DNA from: Sphingomonas sp. BAUL-RG-20F-R05-02
GTDB lineage: Bacteria; Pseudomonadota; Alphaproteobacteria; Sphingomonadales; Sphingomonadaceae
Direction of reading: 5' to 3'
Length of the DNA: 64,000 bases
Assembly: GCF_022662305.1 (NCBI RefSeq)
Contig: NZ_JAKNQH010000003.1
Span: forward strand, 1 to 64,000
Shown: in pieces, positions 1-9,040 of the stretch
How the letters are laid out: each line of letters starts with the position of its first letter
Numbering within the stretch: the stretch's first letter is position 1
Notes under the pieces: generated by a model
What the model saw: only the letters and a program-made list of their open reading frames with translations
The model's database searches: none
What the model was told of the DNA's origin: nothing
Translations under genes and position numbers: made by a program

Positions 1-469
1 CCTAATTTTGCAACGCCTCCTCGGTCACCACCGCGGGGGCCTTTTGCGTTTCCCACCCGGCGCATAGCCACAGTATCAACGAGGTCGTGCTCGGCAGGCG
101 CGTTCTGGATTTCTAGCCTGTGCCGCAGCCACGGTCTCTTGCTGAAGTTAATGAGCATCGACGTCACCAGCCGACCGCAAATGCCCGCCAGCGCCGGGGT
201 GTTGGGTGGTGCTGATCGAAACGCTGTCGCATGTTCCAGTGCGGTGACCTTTGCAGCGCCACGGCCATCGCCGTTCGCCCTGATAGTGCGCCGCATACAC
301 CGCAGGTCACCAGCTCGGCGAGCAGGTGGGCTGGGCGCTGCGCGCCGCTCAGCAGATTGCCGGCCAGCTTGAACTTCGCGCCCCCGCGCGCTGCGCGATA
401 GCGCATGCCTCAAACGGCCATGGTTTCAAGCTGCCAGTCTTGCCGATGCGACCGGCAGCCAAGATTAAG
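1..469. other. No recognisable gene (decayed DNA)
   Basis: No reading frame here gives a protein I recognise. A plus-strand open stretch ending at about position 117 looks faintly protein-like but has no start inside the window. The segment lies downstream of the TonB-receptor pseudogene and probably belongs to the same decaying region. Confidence 0.4.
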
Positions 470-1699
470 CTAGAAGTTCACGCGGGCGCCCAGCCGCAGT
501 GTGCGCGGCTCTACGACGCGGCTCAGTCGCCCATCGCTCGGACCGGTAGTGTCGAACGCGGGAATGTAGGACTCGTAATAATAGGCGATATCCTTGTCGC
601 GGCTGTTCAGGATGTTGAGCAGCTCACCATAGACCTGAAAGCGCCCAATCCTGCGTGCCGCACGCAGATTGACGACCGTGCTCCCGCTCTCGCGCACGCT
701 ATTCGATCAGCGGATAGGGCCCGAGATGACGCACCCGGATACTTGCTTCCCAGGGATCAAGCACGATCGATGCTCCGGCCGAAGCGGCGTTCTCGAACGC
801 GTTGGGAATGCGGTCGCCGTTGTCATAACGTGAGTGGCTGGCGATAAGTTGCCGTCAAGCGCCAGCCACGGCAGCGGCCGCCAGAAGGCGACCAACTCGT
901 AGCCGTGCCGCTTGCTCGCCCCGGTCGGCTCGACTGCATTGGAGTCGCCGACGAAGCGCAGCTCGCTGTCGACGTCGAGCCACCATTAGGTCGCTGTCAG
1001 CATCAGCCCCGATGCCTGCCAGCGTGCGCCGACCTCGCGACCGTCGCGCGCACCAGCACCGGCACCGGGGTGTCGACGTTCACCGCACCGCGCACGTCGT
1101 TGGAGTGAAAGCCACGGCCCCAATTGGCATACAGCTCCACATGCTCAGTCGGGGCATAAACGACCGACGCCTTGGGTGAGACAATCGCATCGTCACCGCA
1201 GCCTGTTCCTGCCGCCGCTGCCGCGCTGTTCTGCGCGCGCACGGCGTAATGATAATACTCGCCACGTAGCCCGCCGACCGCTCGCACGCCGGCGAGTGGC
1301 GTCCACGTCGCTTCACCATAGAGCGAAGTCGACGCCTCCTCGACGTGGTAGCGACCGAGCGAGAACAGAAACGCACGCGCGGCGGTGCGGTCGACACCGA
1401 CGCGTCTGGTGTGGTCAATATGCCCCGCTTCGCCATCACCGCCGTCGCGCCGTCAACAGCCAAAGGCTGCGTGCGTGCTTCGGCCGAGTTTAGCGTCTCG
1501 ATCGGCTTCCCGCCGAGGCCCGCAAGCGCATCCAGTCCCATCTGCATGTCGGGCGCTGCCTTGGGCGGCTGCGTGCTGATTGAAGGCGGGGGCGGGGCGA
1601 CGCGCTGACTGCACGCGGCGATTGCGCGAATACGCCTGCGGATGCCGTCATCAGCGCGGTGGCCACGACACCGAGGATAAGTGGCTGTCTTGAGATCAT
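470..1699 (-). pseudogene. Degenerate TonB-dependent receptor
   Basis: This is a broken outer-membrane receptor. The original start is intact: an ATG at 1699 behind AGGAGG opens a typical signal peptide (MISRQPLILGVVATALMTAS...). Receptor sequence then appears in pieces in different frames. About 1490-1690 holds the N-terminus. About 1003-1330 holds barrel strands (PLAGVRAVGGLRGEYYHY, YANWGRGFHSNDVRGA). About 800-895 holds FWRPLPWLALDGN. At 470-697 lies the end of the barrel (VYGELLNILNSRDKDIAYYY) finishing in the terminal aromatic residue GARVNF. The whole remnant is about 1.2 kb against roughly 2 kb or more for the family, so part of the plug and barrel is deleted as well as frameshifted. 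The specificity of the ancestor cannot be read. Confidence 0.8.
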
Positions 1700-1887
1700 G
1701 CGTTCCTCCTCGCGCTCCAGGCATGAACAATCGAGCGCTTCGCAACCTTTCTGTACGAAACCGTTCCGAACATGCATGGGCACAGGAGAAGCAATGGCGA
1801 CGATCGTGCCCATCAGTGGCACAACATCGCCCGCCGCCCCGAACAAGCGGCCACCGTCTGCTTGCTGCGGTCGAGCAGAGCACGTCA

Positions 1888-2332
1888 TTGCACATGGCGC
1901 TGCTGCGGTTCACGCACGTCTTCATGTTGCAGATGGGACGCACCATCGTGTCCTCACTGGCGCATTCGATCGACCGCCGAATGGCCCGCTGGATCCTGTT
2001 GTATCATGATCGCGTGCAAGCCGATGAGATTTGCATGACGCATGAGGAATCCCGTTTGATGCCGGGCGTGCGGCGCAGCAGCGTTAGCGACGCACTTCAG
2101 CCTTGAGGAGGACCGGGCGATCCGAGCTGTACGGGCGAAGGTGCTGGTCGTCGACCGCGCCAAGCTGATGGCGTTGGCGGGTGATCCGTATGGCTACGCC
2201 GAACAGGAATACGCGCGCTTGGGTGACGTGATGCTGTACGGAGCAACTTATTGGTTGCTAAAGTCTCCGCAGACGCGGCCTCCCAAATTCAGGAGATCGG
2301 CACTAGGCAAAGGCAAAGCAAAATCCGGGTAA
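1888..2332 (+). pseudogene. Remnant of Crp/Fnr-family regulator
   Basis: The plus strand encodes the C-terminal half of a Crp/Fnr-type transcription factor of a sort common in sphingomonads. In frame 1 I read FTHVFMLQMGRTIVSSLAHS, then RRMARWILLYHDRV and GVRRSSVSDALQ, which is the family's dimerisation helix and winged-helix region. At about position 2100 the frame breaks by one base, and the protein continues in frame 2 as LEEDRAIRAVRAKVLVVDRA and DPYGYAEQEYARLG. The usual cNMP-binding N-terminal domain is not recognisable, and the normal motif THEFLALMLGVRR is eroded to THEESRLMPGVRR. It is therefore non-functional as read. It lies head-to-head with the receptor pseudogene. Confidence 0.7.
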
Positions 2333-2340
2333 GCTTTGCG

Positions 2341-4122
2341 TCAGGCGGCTTTCATAGAGGTCCGGCCGCTGTCACCGCCTTCGGTCATCCAGCGCTCAAG
2401 CTGGATGGCTTCCATCGGTCTTGCGAATAAGAAGCCTTGCGCTTCCTCGCAGCCGGCGTTCGTGAGGATCGCTGCCGCTTCCGGCGTTTCCACGCCTTCG
2501 GCGACGACACGGTAGGCCAGCTTGTGTCCCAAGCCGATCATCGTTTCCACCAGCACGAAGTCCGGCCCGTGGTTCTCTATGAGATCGCGCACGAAGGACT
2601 GATCGATCTTGACGACCTGCGCCGGCAACTTCTGCAGATAGGCGAGACTGCTCTGGCCAGTCCCGAAATCATCGATCGCGACGCAGATACCCGCATCTGC
2701 CAATTCGCGCAGCATTCCCAGCGCCTGATCCGGCTGATCCATGATCGCGCTCTCGGTAAGCTCGACTTCGAGTTGGTCAGGCCGCAGCTGACGTTTCAGC
2801 AGGCCAAGCTGTATACGTTGGATCAGGTCGGCTTCTGCCAGATTTGCAGCCGAAATGTTGATCGAAAGCGTGAGGCCGATGCCGCGCGCTGTCCAGGATG
2901 CCAGCTGATCCAGCCCGGCATCCAGCACCCACTGCGTGACCGTGCGAGCCAGCGATGTTTGTTCAACCAAGGGGATGAACTCGGCGGGAGAAATCTCGCC
3001 CAGCATCGGATGACGCCACCGTAGCAACGCTTCAGCGCCAACGCAGCGTCTTGTCGCCAGATCGATGCGTGGCTGAAAGACAAGCCGCAATTGGTCCGTC
3101 GCATCCAATGCCGTACCGAAATCTTGGAGCAAACCGTACTGACGGCGATGAGTCCTATCCCGGGAGGCAGAGTACAGGCTGATCGCTCCGTCCGTCGAGC
3201 GGGCATCTTGTGCTGCACTGATGGCGCCGCGCAGAATGTCGTCAGCCGATAGCGCGCCCAATGTAAAAGGACGCATGCCTATGGAAACGCTCGTAACGAA
3301 GCGGACCGAGGACGATACCCGTATCTGCTCGAACCCGGATCGCAGGATTTCCATATATGCCTCCTGCCCGAGGCCAGACGGCGAAAGGAATGCGAACTGT
3401 GTGGCACCTACATGATAAACGGATCGGCTAGGCCCAAGCGCTTCGCGAAGCGCCAACGCAGCTTCACGGACCATCTCGTCTACGCGGCCGCTACCCAAGG
3501 CGCGGGTCATCTTGCCGACCTGATCGTCGCGGGCGAGGTCGACCACCACAGCAAAACGCTCTTCGCCCGGCAGATCACGCGCGAGATCGGTCAGGTCATC
3601 ACGGAACTGAATCCGGGTGGGCAGGCCGCTGACCGGATCGATGCGCCCGAACGCGTGTTGCAGCTCGATCTGCCCCATCACCATCGCCGCGAGGTCGGTA
3701 AGCGCTCTCATTTCCGCTGGCGACGCGTGTCGCGGCTCGGTACCCAGAACGCACAACGAGCCCAGTCCATAGCCATCGCTGGTGACGAGCGGGGCACCCG
3801 CATAGAAGCGCGTTCCAGCGCGTGCCAGCAGGCTATCCGCGTAACATGGGTCAGCGAGGAAGTCGGTGATCACCAACGGGCTGGCGGTTTCGGCCACCTC
3901 GGCACAAGGCGCCTTGTCGCGCGGGATGCTCCAGTGATCGATACCGACGCGTGACTTGAACCACTGCCGGTCGCGATCCGTCAGTGAGATGGCGGCAATC
4001 GGCAGATCGAAAATCTGGCTCGCCATGCGCGTGATCCGGTCGAAGCTCTCGCTTGCTGGAGTATCCAGCAGCTTGAGTTGACGCAGGGCGTCTAGCCGAG
4101 CCTCTTCCTGATAACTACGCAC
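2341..4122 (-). CDS. GAF-GGDEF-EAL cyclic-di-GMP protein
   Basis: A cytoplasmic signalling protein of about 593 residues. It has an N-terminal GAF domain (about 20-160, [20 protein letters not shown]), a degenerate GGDEF domain (about 165-330) and a C-terminal EAL domain (about 345-580). The GGDEF signature is replaced by GATQF, so cyclase activity is not expected. The EAL domain keeps EALLRW, the [10 protein letters not shown] loop, KIDQSFV and VVAEGVET, consistent with an active c-di-GMP phosphodiesterase. I chose the GTG at 4122 because AAGGAG lies six bases upstream and the GAF domain follows directly. The longer in-frame ATG at 4269 adds an unstructured arginine-rich stretch. In this family a degenerate GGDEF often serves as a GTP-sensing regulator of EAL; that role is inferred. 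Confidence 0.88.
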   Translation of the reverse strand: MRSYQEEARLDALRQLKLLDTPASESFDRITRMASQIFDLPIAAISLTDRDRQWFKSRVGIDHWSIPRDKAPCAEVAETASPLVITDFLADPCYADSLLARAGTRFYAGAPLVTSDGYGLGSLCVLGTEPRHASPAEMRALTDLAAMVMGQIELQHAFGRIDPVSGLPTRIQFRDDLTDLARDLPGEERFAVVVDLARDDQVGKMTRALGSGRVDEMVREAALALREALGPSRSVYHVGATQFAFLSPSGLGQEAYMEILRSGFEQIRVSSSVRFVTSVSIGMRPFTLGALSADDILRGAISAAQDARSTDGAISLYSASRDRTHRRQYGLLQDFGTALDATDQLRLVFQPRIDLATRRCVGAEALLRWRHPMLGEISPAEFIPLVEQTSLARTVTQWVLDAGLDQLASWTARGIGLTLSINISAANLAEADLIQRIQLGLLKRQLRPDQLEVELTESAIMDQPDQALGMLRELADAGICVAIDDFGTGQSSLAYLQKLPAQVVKIDQSFVRDLIENHGPDFVLVETMIGLGHKLAYRVVAEGVETPEAAAILTNAGCEEAQGFLFARPMEAIQLERWMTEGGDSGRTSMKAA

Positions 4123-4286
4123 TGATTGCTCCTTCGAGCGCGACGATACCGTGGCCGAATTAACAACTTGCTGCCGTTCTGATTGCCAAGGGTCGCCAGT
4201 CGCAGAGCGTCCGTGTCGCGAAGGCGTGGTGCCGCGCTTCTTCGTGCCGCTTCTTGTGCCGGAACACACCTGCGATGGCGGGCGCG

Positions 4287-4320
4287 TATAAGCGTAAGCG
4301 CATAACAGTATACGCTTATA
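4287..4320. repeat. Perfect 10-bp inverted repeat in intergenic region
   Basis: TATAAGCGTA (4287-4296) and TACGCTTATA (4311-4320) are perfect inverted arms separated by 14 bases. They lie about 165 bases upstream of the c-di-GMP gene start and 3' of apbE. The AT-rich arms stand out from the GC-rich surroundings and could be an operator or a promoter element. The rest of the gene-free stretch 4123-4525 shows nothing else I can support. Confidence 0.5.
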
Positions 4321-4525
4321 GGCCTCGCACGACCTGTCCCCTGTTCTCCTTCACGGAGCGAAGTGCCCGCCGATTAGCTGAATCCCCTGCTGGCCTGCCG
4401 AAGCGGTTCGCATCAGCGTCGCCGCAATCGGTGCAGCAGGTGCCGGCGTTTCGCCGCCCGTCTTCGCGAGGATACAGCACTTTGCAGAAGGCTATCTGCC
4501 CAAGGGATGTATGGAGAGGCTGCAA

Positions 4526-5497
4526 TTAGTCGCTCACCATCGCCGATAGACCGGGGGTGAGGTATTCTTGGACGGTGCCGTCGATCACCGTGACGATCCG
4601 GGCGGCGATCCCGAGATCGTGCGCGAGCTCTAGGCCGCCCCGACCTAAAACGGTGAGCGCCGTCGCCCAGGCATCGGCGTCCAGTGCGGTCTGATGGAGT
4701 ACGCTCGCGGATACGACGTGCGTTTCGATCGGGTGACCGGTGCGCGGGTTGAGCGTGTGGGCGCCGCGGCGATAATTGCCCGAGGTCGCTACGGCCATTC
4801 CGTGCAGCGCTATACGCAACGCGGGGAGCGCCAGTCCCGGCGGGCTTTCCAGATCGACCCACCAGGGATCGCCATTTGGCTTGATGCCACGACCGACGAG
4901 TTCACCGCCGATTTCGACCAACGCGTTCGAAATGCCGGCGTTATGCAGAAGGTCGGCGATGGCGTCGACCGCATGCCCCTTGGCGATCCCTGACAGGTCA
5001 AGCGCTGAGCCGCCCGGTTGGCGAAGATGGGCGCCGCTGGGCGCGAATACGAGCCGGCGCCAGCCCGATGACGCCCGTGCCGTCTCTACTTCAAGTCGGC
5101 TGGGCACGTGCGTGACGGGGATAACGCCGAAACCCCAGGCATCGACGAGCTTGCCGATCGCGGGATCGAACGCCCCGTTCGTTGTTTCGGCGATCGCAAG
5201 GCCGCGCGTCATGACATGCGCGAAGTCGGGCGGAAGCGTCGTCCAAGTGCCAGGGGCCGACCGGTTGAAGCGCGACAGGAGAGAGTCCGGCTCCCAGTGG
5301 CTCATCTCCGCGACGAGCCCGCTCAGTCGCGCGACGATCGCCTTACGGATCGCCGTTGGATCGACGCCGGCGGGCGCAGCGAAGCGCACACTCCACGATG
5401 TCCCCATGGTCTTACCGTGCAGATCGAGCACCGCCGCGGACGGATCGCGCGCCGCGAAAGCCGCGGCGTCAATCGTTGGCGGAAGCGCGATCCTCAT
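4526..5497 (-). CDS. apbE: ApbE: FAD:protein FMN transferase
   Basis: A 323-residue flavin transferase that attaches FMN covalently to a threonine or serine in a target protein using FAD and Mg2+. Family landmarks in order are KTMGTSWSV (about 29-37), NGAFDPAIGKLVDAWGFG, LDLSGIAKGHAVD, a GGELVGRG strand, HTLNPRTGHP and the metal-binding region ALDADAWATAL near the C-terminus. No clear signal peptide or lipobox is visible, unlike periplasmic ApbE lipoproteins; either the N-terminus is misplaced or this copy acts inside the cell. It is the last gene of the PepSY-DUF2271-DUF4198-apbE operon, 10 bases behind DUF4198. Its likely substrate is the adjacent DUF2271 protein, which carries the recognition motif. 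Confidence 0.93.
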   Translation of the reverse strand: MRIALPPTIDAAAFAARDPSAAVLDLHGKTMGTSWSVRFAAPAGVDPTAIRKAIVARLSGLVAEMSHWEPDSLLSRFNRSAPGTWTTLPPDFAHVMTRGLAIAETTNGAFDPAIGKLVDAWGFGVIPVTHVPSRLEVETARASSGWRRLVFAPSGAHLRQPGGSALDLSGIAKGHAVDAIADLLHNAGISNALVEIGGELVGRGIKPNGDPWWVDLESPPGLALPALRIALHGMAVATSGNYRRGAHTLNPRTGHPIETHVVSASVLHQTALDADAWATALTVLGRGGLELAHDLGIAARIVTVIDGTVQEYLTPGLSAMVSD

Positions 5498-5507
5498 GCC
5501 GAACGCC

Positions 5508-6347
5508 TCAGGGCGTCAGGACTTCAAGCGTCGTCGCGTAGCTCATCCGTCGCTCGGTCGCGCGTGGCGAGGTTGCTTTGGTGTCGGTCAGTGTGGCGTT
5601 GAGCCAGTACATGCCAGCTGCCGGCCACGAAACGCGCAGCATCCCGTCGGCGCCGGTTGTCAACTCGCGTGCACCCTCGTCGTTGCGATAGCGCTTGCCG
5701 CCGGGGATCACCGTGACCTTCAGGCCGGCGGCGGGCTGGCCGTCGATCAGGAAGCGGAAGCTGGCGGTCTCGCCGGCGACCAGTTCGTCGGGGTGCGTGA
5801 CCGGTGCGAACTCCAGACCCTTGCCGGTCGTCTTGAAGACGGTGGTGGTCGGCGCGCCTGCTGTCACGAAGATCTCGTTGCGGCCCGATACCTCGGTGAT
5901 CTTCACGTCGGTCGCGTTGGCGGGGATGTCGGCGATCGTCAGCGGGGCGGGTGCGTTTGGCTGCGGCGGGCCGCGACGACCGCCGATCCGCTTCTCGACC
6001 CCATCGACCTTGAAGCTACCCATGACGGCGGACATCTGCGTGCCGATCTTCCAGGTGCCAGGCTTATCGAGCTTGACGTCGAACACCGAGCGATAGCGCC
6101 CTGTCGCCCCGTTCTGGAAGATGCCTTCGCTGCCGTCGGGCTGCCAGACCTTTACGCCATCGAGGCGTAGCGGCTGGTGATCAAAGAAGAACAAGTCGTT
6201 TGAGACGGCGGCGTCGACTGTCACCCAGCCCTCGGTGCCCGAGAACACGGTGGCCGACGGCAACAGCCACATGCGGTGCGCCGACAGTGCGGCGGGTACT
6301 GACAACAGCGCAGCGGCGACCATCATGCGTATGGCAAAAGGCTTCAT
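5508..6347 (-). CDS. DUF4198 periplasmic protein
   Basis: A 279-residue exported protein. MKPFAIRMMVAAALLSVPAA is a signal peptide, and cleavage after AALSA would leave a mature N-terminal histidine (HRMWLLPS). The remainder matches the DUF4198 (NikM-like) beta-sandwich family: DLFFFDHQPLRLDGVKVW, a GTWKIGTQMSAVMGSFKVDG strand and a second immunoglobulin-like domain near the C-terminus (LVAGETASFRFLIDGQPAAGLKVTVIPGG). Family members are often encoded beside metal transport or redox genes; no catalytic activity is assigned. It sits 9 bases behind the DUF2271 gene and 10 bases before apbE, so it is co-transcribed. Metal binding or presentation to the redox partners is inferred from context. Confidence 0.85.
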   Translation of the reverse strand: MKPFAIRMMVAAALLSVPAALSAHRMWLLPSATVFSGTEGWVTVDAAVSNDLFFFDHQPLRLDGVKVWQPDGSEGIFQNGATGRYRSVFDVKLDKPGTWKIGTQMSAVMGSFKVDGVEKRIGGRRGPPQPNAPAPLTIADIPANATDVKITEVSGRNEIFVTAGAPTTTVFKTTGKGLEFAPVTHPDELVAGETASFRFLIDGQPAAGLKVTVIPGGKRYRNDEGARELTTGADGMLRVSWPAAGMYWLNATLTDTKATSPRATERRMSYATTLEVLTP

Positions 6348-6356
6348 GATACATCC

Positions 6357-6851
6357 TTAGCGGGCGGAGATGGCTACGGTGCCGAGCTCGGTCTTGCCCG
6401 TGGTGCGGGCTCCGGCGGCAAGCGGTACGGAGACAAGCTCGCGACCGCCGGTTTCACGCGCAGCCTCGACGTTCAGGACGTATTCGCCGGGCCTGACGTC
6501 GGACGGGACGGGGATGGTGTACTGGCCCGGCGCGCGCGTGGCGCCGCTGAGGCCATCAGCGGGCATTGTCATGCTCCGGCCGCCCTTGCGCCACCATGCG
6601 CGCAAGTCCGCGAGCCATTTGGTGCCAGGGTCGTTCCCGCGCTTCTTGAGATCGTACCAGACCGCCAGCGTGCGCGACGCACCGCCGCCGACCGGCTCCA
6701 GCCATATCGCCACATAGGGCTTGTGATATTCGGCGACGCTCAGCCGCGGGATGGCGATCGTGATGGTGCCAGCGGGCGCGGCGCTGGCCGGCAACGACAG
6801 GGCCGGCGCGGTGATCGCCCCGCCAAGCAGCAGGAACACGGTAGAACGCAT
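6357..6851 (-). CDS. DUF2271 protein with ApbE flavinylation motif
   Basis: A 164-residue exported protein. Its signal peptide (MRSTVFLLLGGAITAPALS...) is followed by a DUF2271 domain (TITIAIPRLSVAEYHKPYVA, RTLAVWYDLKKRGNDPGTKW). Residues 99-105 are DGLSGAT (codons 6537-6557), an exact match to the ApbE recognition consensus Dxx(S/T)GA(S/T), which makes Thr105 the predicted FMN attachment site. I chose the ATG at 6851 because it opens a clean signal peptide 11 bases after the PepSY gene; the upstream in-frame extension has no such sequence. With apbE in the same operon, this is the likely flavoprotein electron carrier of the cluster. Flavinylation itself is inferred. Confidence 0.88.
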   Translation of the reverse strand: MRSTVFLLLGGAITAPALSLPASAAPAGTITIAIPRLSVAEYHKPYVAIWLEPVGGGASRTLAVWYDLKKRGNDPGTKWLADLRAWWRKGGRSMTMPADGLSGATRAPGQYTIPVPSDVRPGEYVLNVEAARETGGRELVSVPLAAGARTTGKTELGTVAISAR

Positions 6852-6862
6852 GGCAGGACCCC

Positions 6863-7522
6863 TCAATGTGCGAACAGGAAGACAAGCAGGATGGGAATGG
6901 CGAGCCCGGCGGCGACGATCGGCCAGGTCGTCGGCCGATGCCGCGCGTGCAACTGAAGCAGCAGCAACCCGGTCAGCGTGAACAGGATGCAGGTGCCGGC
7001 GAAGATGTCGATGAACCACGCCCATGCCACGCCCGTATTGCGGCCTTTGTGGAGGTCGTTCAGATACGAAATCCAGCCGCGATCGGTCGTCTCAGCCGTT
7101 ATGCGCCCGGAGGCACGCTCGATACTGATCCAGGCGTCGCCACCTGCCCGGGGCAGGGCGACATAAGCGTCGGAATCGGACCACTCGACTGGCTTGCCGG
7201 CGGGATCAAGACCGACCGTGGCCGCGACGCTTTTCGCGACCGGCGTGGGCAGAGGCGAATCCGGGGCGCGTGATGCCGTCAGCATGCGCTGTAAGGAGGG
7301 AGGCAGCATCGCGCTCCTTTCGACGACCACGGGAGTGGCACCAATCGTAGCTGCATGGTTGAGCGTGATGCCGGTGATCGCGAACAGCAGCATACCGGTC
7401 ATCGACAAAGCCGCGCTGATCCAATGCCAGCTATGAAGCTGCTTCAACCACAAGCTACGCCACCTTTTCCGATCGCGGCTGACGGACGCTCGCCTAGGCG
7501 TAGAAGGAGATTGGGGTGTCAC
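6863..7522 (-). CDS. PepSY-associated membrane protein
   Basis: A 219-residue inner-membrane protein. Transmembrane helices are visible at about residues 30-58 (HWISAALSMTGMLLFAITGI), 165-188 (WAWFIDIFAGTCILFTLTGL) and 196-218. Between the first two lies a periplasmic PepSY-type region with WISIERASGRITAETTDRGW. Histidines at the membrane faces (LHSWHW near helix 1, LNDLHKGRNTG before helix 2) match the haem-ligand pattern of PepSY-TM reductases, but haem binding is not proven by sequence. It is the first gene of the operon, 42 bases downstream of a Fur-box-like element. The likely job is to pass electrons across the membrane to the flavinylated DUF2271 partner, for example for ferric or siderophore reduction. 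Confidence 0.85.
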   Translation of the reverse strand: MTPQSPSTPRRASVSRDRKRWRSLWLKQLHSWHWISAALSMTGMLLFAITGITLNHAATIGATPVVVERSAMLPPSLQRMLTASRAPDSPLPTPVAKSVAATVGLDPAGKPVEWSDSDAYVALPRAGGDAWISIERASGRITAETTDRGWISYLNDLHKGRNTGVAWAWFIDIFAGTCILFTLTGLLLLQLHARHRPTTWPIVAAGLAIPILLVFLFAH

Positions 7523-7563
7523 AACTCCGTTTAAGCCGAGTCGAGATACGCATCAAGGCTAAT

Positions 7564-7582
7564 GCGAATAATTATCATTATT
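7564..7582 (-). promoter_or_regulatory. Fur-box-like operator of the PepSY/ApbE operon
   Basis: Read on the minus strand this is AATAATGATAATTATTCGC, which matches 15 of 19 positions of the classical Fur box GATAATGATAATCATTATC, including the whole left core ATAATGATAAT. It ends 42 bases upstream of the PepSY gene ATG, where a promoter would lie. It is an isolated AT-rich island in GC-rich DNA. It predicts repression by Fur when iron is plentiful. Confidence 0.75.
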
Positions 7583-8004
7583 GAGATGTCGGCCGTAACC
7601 GCTCGGTCTGGCTGACTGACTATGGCAGCAGAAACTGGATCGCGCGAAGGCTGCTGCCGATTGCGCGGGAAGCTGGATCTGGCTTTGCAAGCTGCGATGC
7701 GGGTCGACGCCGACAACACCAAGCTGCGTCGAAGCAGAGCTGACGACACCGAAGTGGTGGCCGCCGTACCCGGACGCCAATACGAAATGTGCCACACCGG
7801 CTGGCAGCAGTAGAACTTCGGCGTGGGGCTCCGGCGGCCGTCGTCGTGGGTTCGGCAGCCACCGGATCTGGCTAGCGTGGATTACCCGCCAACCATCTTC
7901 ACTGCATCACCGTGCCGGAGGGATGTGATCCGGCAACTGTCGGCCCAACGTTAGTAATGTGTGCCACGGCATCTCGCCAACACAGCTCCACTGCCAATCG
8001 CATT
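7583..8004. other. Intergenic region, no gene seen
   Basis: About 420 bases between the Fur-regulated operon and the esterase gene. Short frames exist on both strands but none has a ribosome binding site plus recognisable protein sequence. Apart from promoter sequence for the operon I see nothing to annotate. Confidence 0.4.
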
Positions 8005-8961
8005 TCAGCCTTTGGGCTTCATCCAATCGTGCATCGTCATCCAGCGCGCGAACTCGTCGAACCAGCCGGTGCTGGTCGTCTTCTTCGGGTACATGCCAAA
8101 GCCGTGTCCGCCCTGTTCGAACAGGTGGAATTCGATCGGCCGCTTGGCCGCGCGCCAACTGTCGATCAACCCGAATGATCCGCCGCCGAACAACGGGTCG
8201 TCAGCGGCGAGCGCCACGAAGATTGGCGGTGCGTCCACTGGCACCGTCATTGCGGAGACCGGTCCGTAAATGTCGCCTACGAATGCCGGCTTGGCGTCCG
8301 GCTGGCCGTTCAGCGTCGTCGCCATGGTCAGCATCGCACCAGCCGAAAAGCCGACCATGCCGATCTTGGCCGGATCGACGTGCCACTCTACGGCCCGCTT
8401 GCGGATCAGGGCGAAGGCGGCGCGGGCATCGGCAAGCTGGGGCGCCAGCTTCGCCATCATCGCCTCGGCGGTTGGCCGTGGTGCGCCGCCGGCACCAAGG
8501 TTCTGTAGCGATTTCTGGTAGGCGGCCATGTCGCCTGGGGTCTGGTTGAGCCGGTACTTGAGGACGAACGCCGCGACGCCGCGTGCGGCGAGGGCGCGCG
8601 CGACGTCCCAGCCTTCGTTCTGCATGGACAATGTCGTAAACCCGCCGCCGGGGGCGACGATGACCGCCACGCCGCTTGCGTTCGCTGGGTCAGGCAGGAA
8701 GGGCGTTAGTGTTGCGACCGTCACATTGCGGGCAAACACGCTGTTGTACTGGCTGTGCCAGGACTCCTTCGCCGTAGCGCCGGGGAGGGCGCCCGTCCCG
8801 AGCACGATGGCGTCGGGCTGAACCGGCACCGCAATCGGCATCATCCGATCGGACTGCGCCTGAGCAGGCGAGATCACCGCCGTGGATGCGGCGAGAGCCA
8901 GGGCGCAGGACCGCACGCCGACCCGCGCGGCCGCGAGTTTATCGTATAAGAACCTCAGCAT
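8005..8961 (-). CDS. Secreted alpha/beta-hydrolase (acetylesterase-like)
   Basis: A 318-residue exported hydrolase. An extended signal peptide ends near VISPAQA. The alpha/beta-hydrolase core shows an oxyanion-hole strand VIVAPGGGFTTLS, the nucleophile elbow GFSAG (Ser in about the middle of the protein), an acid at ALAADDPLF and the catalytic histidine in QGGHGFGMY. This arrangement is typical of the acetyl-xylan-esterase-like and BD-FAE-like lipase/esterase families that remove acetyl groups from plant polysaccharide. The GH43 gene lies 79 bases upstream on the same strand, which supports hemicellulose deacetylation; the exact substrate is not readable. Confidence 0.82.
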   Translation of the reverse strand: MLRFLYDKLAAARVGVRSCALALAASTAVISPAQAQSDRMMPIAVPVQPDAIVLGTGALPGATAKESWHSQYNSVFARNVTVATLTPFLPDPANASGVAVIVAPGGGFTTLSMQNEGWDVARALAARGVAAFVLKYRLNQTPGDMAAYQKSLQNLGAGGAPRPTAEAMMAKLAPQLADARAAFALIRKRAVEWHVDPAKIGMVGFSAGAMLTMATTLNGQPDAKPAFVGDIYGPVSAMTVPVDAPPIFVALAADDPLFGGGSFGLIDSWRAAKRPIEFHLFEQGGHGFGMYPKKTTSTGWFDEFARWMTMHDWMKPKG

Positions 8962-9040
8962 GACATCTCCTCGTTATGGTTTTTACGCGTGTTACGGCTG
9001 CGCGCGCTGAGCTTGATCCTGCCGCACCGGTTCCGTGCTG

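Noticed and set aside
7600..7860. Overlapping short frames on both strands between the PepSY operon and the esterase
   Set aside because: None has a ribosome binding site and none resembles a known family. They are best explained as GC-rich shadow frames.
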